The notes under the pieces are model-generated. The model was not told the DNA's origin and ran no database searches. It saw only the letters and a list, made by a program, of their open reading frames with translations. From Sequoia sempervirens (Eukaryota; Streptophyta; Pinopsida; Cupressales; Cupressaceae), in the NCBI GenBank assembly GCA_007258455.2, contig VDFB02018296.1, positions 47,170,102 through 47,234,101 of the forward strand: DNA of 64,000 nucleotides. The letters are read 5' to 3'. Below, in pieces: positions 34,982 to 45,603 of the stretch. Both the position numbers and the translations under genes were made by a program. The stretch's first letter is position 1; each line of letters starts with the position of its first letter.

Positions 34982-36887
34982 ATGAGAAAGATAGAAACTA
35001 GAAGTTCAAAAGTTGTAGAGTTTCTACATTTATCTCCTCCAAGAAGAAGAGGGAGAACTCTCAGAAGGACTGTTCCTTCTCTTAGAGTTCATTCAACACC
35101 ACCTGGTGTTAGTGACAAGACATTGTTTACTTACGAAAGAAGAGGAAGAAGAGATTCCCTAGCTGGGCATTCAGCATCTCCTGCTATTAGAACAAAGCCT
35201 TCTGCCTCATCATTTGGGGGTTTCAATTGTGTAATAAATAGCCTTTCTGCTAGAACAAATACTTCTCAGCCAAGTTCAAGTTCAGTACTAGTCGGTTCAA
35301 GTCCTACTTCAGCGAGCATACCAACGTATTCTAGCTCAATGGCAGCCCCAAGGGCCTTTGCTTTCATACCATTCAACCAGGGTAGTCCCCTAAATCTAGT
35401 GCAACATGATGATATTCCATTAGCAGCATTAAAAGGGCTATCAGAGTTTATTGGAGGACAAGTGACACCTTTTGAGCATATCAGAGATGTGGCAACATTG
35501 TGCAATGTGCATCATGTGACACAGGAAAATGTAGCTGTGAGATTGTTGGCTACATCTTTCAAGAAGAAGGCGTTGGAATGGTTTAGGAGCTTGCCAGTGG
35601 GTTCTATAAGGACATGAGATGAGCTTGGTGATGAACTTACCAAATATTTTGAGGAAAATTTTGATCACCTGTCTTTGGTAGAGCAACTAACAACCATCAA
35701 AAGAGCCCCGCAAGAACAAATGGTGGACTTCAATACCCGTTTTCAAAAGACTTGGAACAGAATACCTTCTACAGTAAGGCATTCTGCTGATCATGCATTC
35801 TTATACTATTTGAAAAGTTTAAATAGCGATATTTCAGTCATGATACAGTCCATGGGGGGTATTTCTTTACCTCAGGCTTATAGCATAGCTATTAAGGCAA
35901 AGAATAATCTTATTCAAGCAGGCAAGTTAGCACCTAGGCCACCTATGCCCTATTTTCCTAAAATTCAATCAAATATGCCATTACAAATGCCATCTTTAGC
36001 CCCTTTACCCGCTCTTCCAGCCTTACCCGTCGTTGAGAGCTAGGGAGTGTCAGCTTCAGGACCATCAAATGAATTGCAAGAGGTTAAGCCTAGTCAACAC
36101 AAGATAGAAATCATTTTACAAACCATAGGAAATGAGTTGACCAGCATGAAGAAACAGTACCAAGGAGCATGACTGAATTTCCAACAGCAAAACCAATCGC
36201 AAGGCCAGAATACAAATCAGTCTTATCAAAATTAGGGATACCAGTACCAGCAAAATAGGCAACCCTATCAAGGTGGTTATCAAAGACAAAATGTCAATCA
36301 AAGACCAGTCCAATCTTATAACCCAACTCCTCAATGCTGCAAGTCCAGTGAAGGATATGGTTACAGCCCAGAATAACTTTGTAATAGAAAGTGAAGGGTG
36401 TCATTCATGCAATCAAGCACATAACCCATCCTCATGCTCAAATGGGGTAGTTAATTAGGCATCTATGGCCTGGAATGTTGTCATTCCATAGTCATATGCA
36501 CCTGTTGATATACCTGAACAACAAATGGATATGCATTTCAATGAGACTGCATTTTTAAATTGGCAGAATGAAGAGTTCTGTGGTGTGAATGTTGATTCAC
36601 CAATTGCAGCCAATACACGAGCTAAGAAAAGAGCTCTAGAGGTGGAGCACTCAACTGATAGAAGTGAGGGGCCTGCAACTGAAGGAGCATCACCCACACC
36701 CGTTCTAAATATACCAAAAGGAGTTGTCACCTTACAAGTTAAGGAGCAGCCTCATAAGACTAAAGAACTGACTGGTGCCAAAGGACCTCAGAAGGTAACT
36801 TCAATTGTGCCTTATAACATCGTGGACAGTATGAAGAGGATGAGCATGAATATGACCATGTGGGACTCCTTAAGCATTCCAAGATAG
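34982..36887 (+). pseudogene. Outer Gypsy Gag (broken)
   Basis: First good ATG at 34982, in a frame open from 34952. An Arg/Ser-rich N-terminus precedes the capsid-like gag domain (about 35400-35930; KKKALEWFRSLPVGSIRT and FNTRFQKTWNRIPSTVRHSA are typical). A Gln/Asn-rich linker follows, then a zinc-knuckle-like CHSCNQAHNPSSC (36399-36437) in another frame, so a frameshift lies near 36270-36390. Stops are TGA 35615, TAG 36041, TGA 36170, TAG 36233, TAG 36456, TAG 36489 and TAG 36885. The frame shifts back before protease, near 37020. Confidence 0.85.
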
Positions 36888-37033
36888 GCTGATCTACTTA
36901 GAAGGGCATTGGTTGAGGATGTAAATCCTGAACAAGTTGTTGTTGATTCCCAAAGAGTCATGATGGTTAATGATGATCAAGAGAAAGTTCCTAATCCTAG
37001 TAGCAAAAAGGAGTTTGCGACTAAGGTAAGAAC

Positions 37034-37690
37034 GTGAGACCTCCTCTGTTCTATGTTTCATTGATTATTGGAAAAAAATTAGTGCACAATTGTATGGTAG
37101 ATAGTGGCGTTACCTGCTCTATGATGCCCAAGCAAGTAGCTGATCAATTAGGTTTAAAGTATGAACCCTTAGAAAAAGGAGTAGTCCAGCTGGATGGCTC
37201 ATCTATTAAAACAGTAGGTCTTATCAAAGATACTAGCTTAATTTTGCATGATTGCCCTAATTTTTCAATTTTCCTAGACATTTATGTGGCAGACGTGCCT
37301 CCATATTATGGGTTATGTTTGTCAAGGGAGTTTACGGCTAAAATAGGGGGATACCTTTCATCTAACTAGTCTCACATGTTATTACGTACTAGATATGGAA
37401 CTAGAGTAACCATTAAGTCTAAGCTACTTGCAAAAGACCATATAGAACCTTATGTGCCCAGTGCAATGAATGCCAATTATGTAATTTTTGAGCAAGATGA
37501 GCATGTTGCTTTCTTTGATCCTCGCATTACTGTCAATGACATTCCTGATATACTTCTAGATGAGTGGGTAGCAGGCCAGACTTCTAGTGCTAAGAGTGAC
37601 TTGGTGTCAAATGTTGGTATGGGTAACTACATGTTTCAAGAAGCTAATATAGTGATGCCTAACCTGGTTAAGGAGTCAGGGAATGTTTGT
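37034..37690 (+). pseudogene. Outer Gypsy protease
   Basis: NCMVDSGVTCSMMPKQVADQ contains an intact Asp-Ser-Gly (37100-37108). The C-terminal part (YVADVPPYYGLCLSREFTAK) matches the long protease of Tat/Athila-like polyproteins. TAG 37367 replaces what is usually a Trp in this family. The linker to the next domain remains open to 37690. Confidence 0.85.
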
Positions 37691-38134
37691 GATCAACAAG
37701 ATGAAGTTTGGAAAATGTTTTTTGATGGCTCAAGGAGCAGGCATGGCGCTGGTGGGGGTGTGTTATTAGTTTCCCCAAGAGCTGAAAGATATTATGTAGC
37801 CTTTAGGTTTACATTTTCATGCACTAATAACACAGCAAAATACAAATGTCTCATTCAAGGGCTAGATTGGGCAAGGAAATGTGGAATTAAGTGTTTGAGG
37901 GTGTATGGGGACAGTGAATTGGTAGTAAATCAGGTTAGAGGTCTGAACGCTATTAAAAATAATGTTCTTAAATTGTATAAGCACAGGGTTTGGGACCTCA
38001 TTGAGGATTTTGAGGCCTTCAATATCATTTCAATTCCAAGAAATTAGAATCAACATGCTAATAGATTAGCAGCTGTGGGAGCTCAGTTTGATATTCTGAA
38101 CAACGTAAACAAGGAGTCTGATCAGCAGCATATC
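37691..38134 (+). pseudogene. Extra RNase H (archaeal-like), placed between protease and reverse transcriptase
   Basis: VWKMFFDGSRSRHGAGGGVL carries the first Asp (37724-37726) and LRVYGDSELVVNQVRGLNAI the third (37910-37912). The second acidic position reads Lys (AAA 37838-37840 in TNNTAKYKCLIQGL, normally Ala-Glu-Tyr-Glu), so this copy is catalytically dead. It has the same reading frame as the protease upstream and the reverse transcriptase downstream. TAG 38045 replaces a likely Gln. In the Tat/Ogre elements I know best this domain follows the Gypsy RNase H; here it precedes reverse transcriptase. Confidence 0.85.
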
Positions 38135-39300
38135 AAGGTTATTATCAGGCCTTCCATGCTCGATAACAATGTTAACTGGCAGGTCTTTGAGAGTGATGAG
38201 CAGATTATGCAGTTTCTACTTGAAGAAGACGTATTTGCAATATCAAACCAAGAGAGAATCAAACAGCAATATGGAGACCAGGTACTGCAATTAAAGAACA
38301 ACAAGTTGCCTAAAGGTCTAGTTACCTTAGAAAGTATTTTTAACTCTGATGATCAGGTTAAAAGTAACAAGGCCAATTTACTGGTTCAACAAGATCATTA
38401 TGAGGACTTAGAAATTACACCCAAGAGAAGCCTCGGGATAGGGAAAATAAACACCGCCATTGAAAAGCGATCTTTTCTGCAATTATTCCTAGAATTCATT
38501 TACATATTCGCTTGGGAATATAGAGATTTGAAGGGATTTGATCCACGTCTTGCACGGCATACAATAGAATTGGAGCCAACGGCCAAGACCATAAGGCAAA
38601 AATAGAGGCCAATTAATCCCAAACTAGAGCCACTAATGCAGAAAGAGGTCTTCAGACTTATAGAGAGTGGGATTATCTTTCCCATTAAGCATACTAGCTG
38701 GCTTGCAAATCTAGTTCCTGTCAGGAAGAAGGACGGAGAGCTTAGATTATGTGTAGACTTCAGAGATTTGAACAAATCTTCGTTGAAGAAAAGGCACCCT
38801 CTTACGTCTATGGAGCAGATCCTTCAATGTGTGTCAGGTTCTGAACGTTTTTCTTTACTAGATGGGTATTCTGGTTATAACCAGATTTTGGTAAAGGAAG
38901 AAGATCAATTTAAAACTGCCTTCACTACCAAGTGGGGTACAATGGCCTATAGGAAAATGCCATTTGGTTTGTCTAATGCTGGAGCAACCTTCCAAAAGGC
39001 TATGGAAATGGCCTTTAGCAACTTGATGTATAAGTTTGTTTTAGTATATCTTGATGATATCACTGTCTATTCCAAGAAGGCAGCTGATCACATTGACCAT
39101 TTGAGGCAAATTTTTGAACATTGTCGGGAGTTTGGTATATCATTAAACCCCAAGAAATTTGTTTTCTCTGTCCATGAAGGAAATCTTCTCAGGTATGTAG
39201 TATCTAAGAAAGGAATCACAGTGGATCCTAAAAGAGTGGTAGCAATCTTAGAGCTGCCTTTACCTCCGCATAAGAAAGGACTTTAGAGTTTCATTGGTCA
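38135..39300 (+). pseudogene. Outer Gypsy reverse transcriptase with N-terminal linker
   Basis: A linker (38135-38600) contains the family phrase KVIIRPSMLDNNVNWQVFES. Reverse transcriptase motifs are LVPVRKKDGELRLCVDFRDL, SLLDGYSGYNQILV (Asp) and the YLDD box at 39047-39058 in FVLVYLDDITVYSKK. MPFGLSNAGATFQKAMEMAF is intact. Stops are TAG 38603 and TAG 39284, each at a position where Gln is expected. Same frame as the preceding RNase H. Confidence 0.93.
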
Positions 39301-39890
39301 TATTAATTTTGTCAAAAGATTTCTTCCTAATATAGCAGCCTTACTAAAACCCCTTACAACTATGTTAAGGAAGAGTGCAGAGTTCAAGTGGACCCGAGAA
39401 GCAAGGGACAGTTTTCAAAGGATCAAGGAGGCGTTAGCTTCGGCCCCAACATTAGTCAACCCAGATTTTAGTAAGGATTTTACCTTGTATTCTTTTGGTA
39501 GTTTTGATGTAATCTCTGCAGTCTTGGTGCAAAAGGGTGTAGAAGGGTTGGAGTAGCCCATTGCTTTTTTTAGTAAAGGTCTAGAAGACTACGAGCAGAA
39601 GTATACCTTTGTAGAGAAATATGTGCTGGCTATTGTGAAAAGTTTGAAGAAATTTAGACATCTATTGTCTCACAACAAAATTCATCTTCTAGTGGCACAT
39701 TCCAGCATAAAGGAATTCTTACTTAGCAAAGATTTAAGTGAAAAACGGGTTGGATGAATCATGAGAGTTATGGAGTATGATGTGGATATCCAGGTCACTA
39801 AACTAGTAAGGGGTAAGGGTTTATGCCAGCAATTGGCTAATGAAGATTTCCTAACAGTAGAGGATCAATGAGACTTAGTTTTGGTCAATA
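39301..39890 (+). pseudogene. Degenerate Gypsy RNase H (tether-like)
   Basis: The fold is recognisable (FTLYSFGSFDVISAVLVQ, then a conserved Glu-Lys-Tyr helix, ending TKLVRGKGLCQQLANED). However, the first catalytic Asp position is Phe-Gly-Ser and the last is in VAHSSIKEFLL. I recall the same loss in relatives, so it is probably family-wide and compensated by the extra RNase H upstream, as retroviral tether domains are. Stops are TAG 39554, TGA 39755 and TGA 39869. Confidence 0.75.
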
Positions 39891-41145
39891 TTGGGACAGC
39901 AAATGACAAAGCTACCAGCTAGTTGCAGGAAATTTCCACCTAATCTGAACAGAACAAAGAGGAGGCACTACCAACTTCAGTCTATTCCCTTTGTCTTGAT
40001 TGATGACGTGTTGTATAGGAAGGATTACAGTGGAGTGCTGCTTAGGTGCATTGATAATGATCAAGTGGATAAAATACTACATGAGTTCCATGATGGACCC
40101 TTTGGAGGTCACTATGTTGCAAGGACAATAGCCTATAAGATTTTAAGAGCAAGCTATTATTGGCATGACTTGTTCAGACGCACACACATATGTCAAGAGA
40201 TGTTCAAAATGTGCCTTGTTTTCGGGCAAGGAAAAGCTTACTGCTTTGCCATTGCAACCAATTCAGATAGAGAAGTCATTTATGAAGTGGGGAATTGACT
40301 TCATAGGAGCAATTAACCCACCCTCAAGTGTAGGCCATCGGTGGATTACCACAACAACAGATTACTTTACAAAATGGACAAAAGCTTTGCCTCTAAAGGA
40401 AGCCAATGAAGTAGCAGTGTTGAATTTTTATGAAGACATGGTTTGCAGATTTGGAGTCCCAGATTCTATAGTTTCTGACACTGCCCTGGGATTTGTGGGT
40501 TTGAAGGTCACTGATTGGGCAATGAAGAAGGGCATTTATTTGAACACAAGCTCCAATTATTATCCTCAGGGCAACGGACTTGCAGAGTCCACTAACAAGA
40601 ATTTGATTAACATTATCAAAAGGATGCTACAAAGCAATCAGAAGGATTGGCATGCTAAGCTAAAAACTACTCTTTGGGCAGACAGAATCACCCCTAAAAG
40701 GGTGATTGGGAACTCACCTTACATGTTGGTGTACGGTAAAGAAGCGAAATTACCTATCTCTACTAAGTTACCCGCCTTGGACATTGCCAGTCAGCCGGTC
40801 CTGTTTGAATAGTCTGACCCACTTGCCTTAAGATATAATCAGCTGATGGAGTTAGAAGCCAGGAATAAGGCTATGGAGAACATGGAACGTCAGCAAATCC
40901 TGACTAAAATAACATTTGATAAGAAAACTAGACCAAGAGATTTCATGGTAGGAGATCTTATGTTGAAATGGGACATTCTAAAAAGCAGGCCAGGCCATCA
41001 CACCAAGTTTGATAACATATGGACGGGTCCATTTATTATCAAGTACCGCAAGGAACACAATGCTTACCAACTGGCCACAACTAAGGGTGAGGTGCTTCCT
41101 ATCCCAGTCAATGGGATACACCTCAAGCCTTGTTTTGAGGTTTGA
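39891..41145 (+). pseudogene. Outer Gypsy integrase
   Basis: The N-terminal zinc domain begins GPFGGHYVARTIAYKILRAS in one frame (39891-40180) and continues as YVKRCSKCALFSGKEK in another, so a frameshift lies near 40165-40200. The core has Asp in MKWGIDFIGAI, Asp in SIVSDTALGFVG, and Glu in GNGLAESTNKNL. TAG 40810 breaks the frame; the C-terminal GPFIIKY module ends at TGA 41143-41145. No chromodomain is present. Confidence 0.88.
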
Positions 41146-41410
41146 TAAGTCCTCCATTGTACATATTAGGTTAGGTTTTATGTTTTCCCTAAGTGCCAGT
41201 TCAACATAGTAAATGACTTCTCTTCAGTTTCTCTTTTTTTGTCGTTTTGGTCACCTATTGTGTTCTAAGGGTCTCAAGCGATTTGTCGCCATGCACATAT
41301 TGTTTTGTTTTTCTTTTTCGAGTTGTCCCAATGACTCCATGCCCAATGGATACGCCTAGACTATTGGTTTCATGTTTAGCAGGAAAACATCCAGAAAAGG
41401 TCACCAAAAA
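41146..41410 (+). other. Outer Gypsy 3' untranslated region
   Basis: 265 bp without coding features between integrase and the 3' LTR. The purine-rich tract before the LTR is poor (aaaaggtcaccaaaaa), unlike a clean polypurine tract. Confidence 0.6.
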
Positions 41411-43295
41411 TGTTACCCAATTTTCACCCACGGGCTCAATCAGGTAGGATAATCATGTGACAGAGGTTCGAGAAGGCCAAATGGAGCATTCGCACAGGGG
41501 GAAAAGTCAGGCATCTAATGACATTTCACAGGGGAGCTCAATTGAAAAGCATGCCTTAGTCAATTTGATATAATTTTCCTTTAAGGAGAAAGTTGGCAAG
41601 ACCCTCCTACTGTCTGGCCGACTAACAGCTTTGATACACTCTATTTTGAACAGGTCGTTGTGACCTAGCTTCTGTCTTACCGAACAAAGTTGCAGAGCCT
41701 ATCGCTATAACAAGAGGGGTTCGGTATGACCACTTACCACATGGATTTCTTTGGCCGATAGGCCATTCAATCATCATTCAGGGAGACTCATGGCGACCAC
41801 GGGCTTCGGGGTGACCTACAGCGCTCGATGAGAAGTCCTAGTGAAGGTTCAATGTCTCGCTGATAGCAAATGGTGGCAAGTCATCGGGGAAGCTCTCGCT
41901 GGAGGAAATACTGTCGGCGGGAGTCTTAGCGATGTGAGAAAGTCACACCGACTGCTTGCACTCGGGCAGAATGAAGAGTTCGATGTGAGTCTCGGTGACT
42001 AGTGAAGTCTTCCGGACCAACAATAGGACTTCGGCAAGAGGTCTTGCCAAAGTAAAGTCTTCTCCCTGATAGGAAAGGGAACCCTCGAAAGATAAAACAA
42101 AGGGAGATCGCCATGAGGAGAAGCATTCGCCAAAAGGTCCTGGTGACCAACTAAAGTCACACCGACCAGACACTTCAGGGTAAGTGAAGGAACTCACTAA
42201 GAGGTCTTAGCGAGAATGGAATGTCTCAGTGACAAGCACAGGTTTCAGCAAGGATATTGCCTTCGGCGTACGTCTTGCCGAAGGATGAAGAAACCACCGA
42301 AGACAAAAGAGAGGCCTCGCCAAGACTTGGAGTTTTTGTAGTGATGTCTCTGCGACCGGAAGGGGTTACGCCAATAGTGTTTCATCGAGGAGTTTCGGCA
42401 TAATGCATAACGCTTCCTCTTAAGCGAGATGTCTTCCCGAAAAGATGGAGTCCTGCCGACACAAAAGAACCCCTCGGTATGACTAAGGGACTTCGCTAGG
42501 ATGTCACGTCGATCTATGGATGTCTCCCCAAAAGGAAGAGGAGCCCGTAGAACGACAAAGTGCTTGGGTATGGTCTCAGCGACCCATTAAGTCTCACCGA
42601 TATGAAGACCTTCGGTATAGCATTCCAAGTCAGAGAAAGGTCTTCTCGACTCGGTGATCTCTTGGTGAAAGGAAGGCAGAGCTCGGTAAGGTAAAATGTG
42701 TTTGGGGAGACACTAATGGTCTCTTGCCGACATATGAAATAGGCCTCACCAAGCAAAGTGCCTTCGGTATGATATCTTCTCGACCGGTGGGGGTCTCAAC
42801 GAAATGAGGAGATCTGGTGGCAGACAGGGGGAGTTCGTCATGATGTCTCAGTGACAGTTTGATTCATGCCGATAGCTTCAGAGGGCCATAATCGCATTGG
42901 CAAGACACCTCCAGTGTCTCGCCGGGTTGTGATTTTTTGACCGCCCGGGAGTCTGCATGTAGTGAGCCCAACCAATCAGAGAAAGCCAAAAGCAAGCCAT
43001 GGCAGCTCAACCAGATGAAGGAGATCAACAGAATGAGAGGCAGCGGGTATCTGTTTGAAGCTCAAGAGTATTCAAAGCAGCTCGACTACAGAGAGATTCA
43101 AAGATCGACACGAGGATCATAAATGAATGCAGTGGTTGCTACTAAAGATCTGAGGGCTTCTCCAAGGGCAGTTCTTCACACCGACATGAACAACAGGACA
43201 CGTAGGGTGCAACATTAACTACTTGAAAAGATCTAGGGATAGATTTTTTCTGGGCCCGATATTTTTGTAATCCCTAAGGGGGCCGACACAGTCTG

Positions 43296-43302
43296 TATAT
43301 AA
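43296..43302 (+). promoter_or_regulatory. TATA box in outer Gypsy 3' LTR
   Basis: tatataa, the counterpart of 34207-34213. Confidence 0.7.
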
Positions 43303-43791
43303 GGCTTTTTTTCCTTTTTGTAATTAGTTCAAATTATGCATTCATGGGAGTTAGTGATTTTTTCATCAATCCTTTTCTCAATTAATGTATGTTTCTATAA
43401 CTCAACTGGAATCCTGAATACAACACAAAGTTTACCTTGAAAGCTTGTGTTTATGTTTGTATTGATTCTCATTTCTGTATCTTTCTTTCGAACATGCAAG
43501 TCTTTAATTGTGTTTTATAATTCTGCACTTATGTCTTAAGGTTGTGAAATTGATCTTTCCTTCCCAAGATGTATATGTAGGCCAAACCTGTTAGGACTAA
43601 GGCATTAAATCTGAAAAAAATTGTTCTGGGTATGTGAAGCAATAGAATTTAAACTTTCAAGTGTATGTTCTTCATGTGTTCATTTCGTGATTTCTCATTA
43701 ATACGATGTATCACCACAAGTTTAGTTCCATTTTCATGAACTTTCCTTCTCCCTTTCCCTTCAAAGAAGTAGTAGTTTAGGTGACACCAAA

Positions 43792-43859
43792 GGAAGTCGG
43801 CCTTCTCTGGAGGTTCACTCCAATCTCAAGTGACCCACAGCCTTGGAGTGATCCAATGT
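43792..43859 (+). promoter_or_regulatory. U5 stem-loop, outer Gypsy 3' LTR
   Basis: TCACTCCAA (43815-43823) pairs with TTGGAGTGA (43843-43851). The 19-nt loop is tctcaagtgacccacagcc. The stem is unchanged against the 5' LTR although the loop and flanks have drifted at several positions. Confidence 0.8.
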
Positions 43860-43917
43860 TTCACTAGAAAGCTCAGTTTTACAACTTTGCATTAGGGTGC
43901 ATTTCTAGGTGATAACA

Positions 43918-43922
43918 GTTTC
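43918..43922 (+). repeat. Target-site duplication of outer Gypsy, right copy
   Basis: GTTTC, identical to 24760-24764. Confidence 0.95.
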
Positions 43923-45603
43923 ATTTATTAATGATTATAATAGGACATGGGTATATTTTATAAAGAGTAAATTTGAAGTTTTCAGTCAATTTAAAGAATT
44001 TAAAGCAATGGTTGAGTTGTAGACTGAAAAGAAAATAAAATGTTTAAGGACTAATGATGGCGGTAAATTTTTCTCTAATAATTTTGATATTTTCTATAAA
44101 TATTGTGACATTATGAGACAAAAGATAATTTTGCATTCTCCATATCAAAATGCAATTACAAAAAGAATGAACATAACACTAATAGAGAAGGGTAGGAGTA
44201 CGTTGAGTGGTGTTGGTCTAGAACAAAGTTTTTGAGTTGAATTTGTTGCCTCTACTTGTTACCTGATTAATAGGTCTCCTACATCAACTCTTATTGATAA
44301 GACATTTATAAAGGCATGGTAGGGTCACAAGTATTCATAGAGACATCTTAGAGTTTTTAGTTGTGAGGCATATGCACGTGTGCCAAAGGAGAAGTGAATA
44401 AATTTGGAGAACAAGGTTGTGAAATGTGTCTTCATCAGATATAATTATGGTGTGAAAGGGACAAAAACATTAGGATACTATAACACATAAGGTAATATAT
44501 AGTAGAAGTGTTATTTTTAGAGAATTTAAGCCTTCTTCGATTACATTGCAGCCAAAAAAATTGAAGAGAAAGGTGTGATTCAACTTCCTTCTACATTGAG
44601 AAGGTTGAATCAAGGCCCCTGGATAGACAAGAAGTTGAGGAGAGCTCATCTAGCTCTGAATCTTCAAAAGAGGAGAAAGAACCTCCAAATCAAATCATTT
44701 GAAGGTCTACAAGGCATAAACAACCACCTGAAAGGTATTCACCTAATAATTGGAGATGTATTTTTTCTTTGAATACAAACATTAATTAACCTAGATATGT
44801 AGAAGAGGCATTAGGTATAAATGATCCAAAATCTTGGAAGATTGTTATGGATGAAATGTCAGCTTTAAAAAGAATGATACACAGGATCTTGTACCATTTC
44901 CTAAAGGACAAAAACATGTTGGTTACAAATGGGTATTTAACAAAAAGATGGGTCCATATGGAGGTATTGAGAATTACAAACATGGTTGGTTATGAAAGGT
45001 TACTCTCAAGTTGAGGGTGTTGATTATAGTGAGATATTTTATCTAGTTGCAAAAATTATATCCATTAGAATTTTTCTTTCAATTGTTATTTCTTATGATC
45101 TAGAGGTTGAGAAAATGGATTTGAAAACAAATTTCCTTCATGGAGATTCAGAGGAGGATATTTATATGACACAACCAAAGCTCTATGTGGTGAAAATTAT
45201 AAATAAATTGGTTTATAAATTAAATAAATATTTGTATTTCCTCAAACAAATTCCTAGGATGTGGTACCAAAAATTTGATATATGTGTTGAGTTTGGGATT
45301 TGAGTGTTCTAAATCAAATTGATATGTTTATTATAAATCTGATGGTGATTGTTTCATATTCATTGCATTATGTGTTGATGGTATGTTATTTATTGGCAAA
45401 GGGAAAGGTATACTTTCATAATTGAAGTATCAACTTGAAACTAAATTTGAAATGAAAGATCTTGGTGCAATTAAACACATTCTTGGGATGGAAATTAGAA
45501 TCGATAGAGTAAACAAAACACTATGGATTGGATAGAGTAAGTATGTCAATTTATTTTTATAAAGGTTTAACATGTAGGATTGTAGACCATTGTGTGTTCC
45601 TTT
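43918..45603 (+). pseudogene. Ty1/Copia integrase and reverse transcriptase (decayed), continuation
   Basis: The integrase frame resumes directly at the insertion point. It reads a catalytic-core relic (KCLRTNDGGKFFSNNFD; then QNAITKRMN with Lys, AAA at 44161-44163, where the catalytic Glu is expected) and the C-terminal text RVPKEK. Reverse transcriptase follows from about 44790, with VKGYSQVEGVDYSE-type and KMDLKTNFLHGDSEEDIYM motifs (44986-45303) plus the YVD-type box region in a broken frame (about 45370). Many stops and frameshifts. It ends abruptly near 45603; RNase H and LTR are absent. Confidence 0.82.

Larger units (their letters stand above)
24765..43917 (+). mobile_element. Outer Ty3/Gypsy retrotransposon with extra RNase H (Tat/Athila-like), interrupted
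   Basis: Full element with TG...CA LTRs of about 2.5 kb: 24765-25752 plus 33294-34828 on the left and 41411-43917 on the right. It has a primer-binding site, gag, protease, an extra RNase H, reverse transcriptase, a degenerate Gypsy RNase H and integrase, in that order, all on plus. It sits in a Copia integrase with a perfect 5-bp duplication. A 7536-bp chromovirus (25753-33288) sits in its 5' LTR. Without that insert the element is about 11.6 kb. It is dead: 15 in-frame stops and about four frame breaks. A sampled 190 bp of its two LTRs differ at about one position in ten, so it is older than the inner element. Confidence 0.93.
41411..43917 (+). mobile_element. Outer Gypsy 3' LTR
   Basis: 2507 bp, TGTTACCC...GATAACA, uninterrupted. 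The dense array of CGGCGAGAC-like motifs in both orientations fills about 41560-42930. A CCAAT box lies near 42966 and a TATA box at 43296. Confidence 0.95.
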
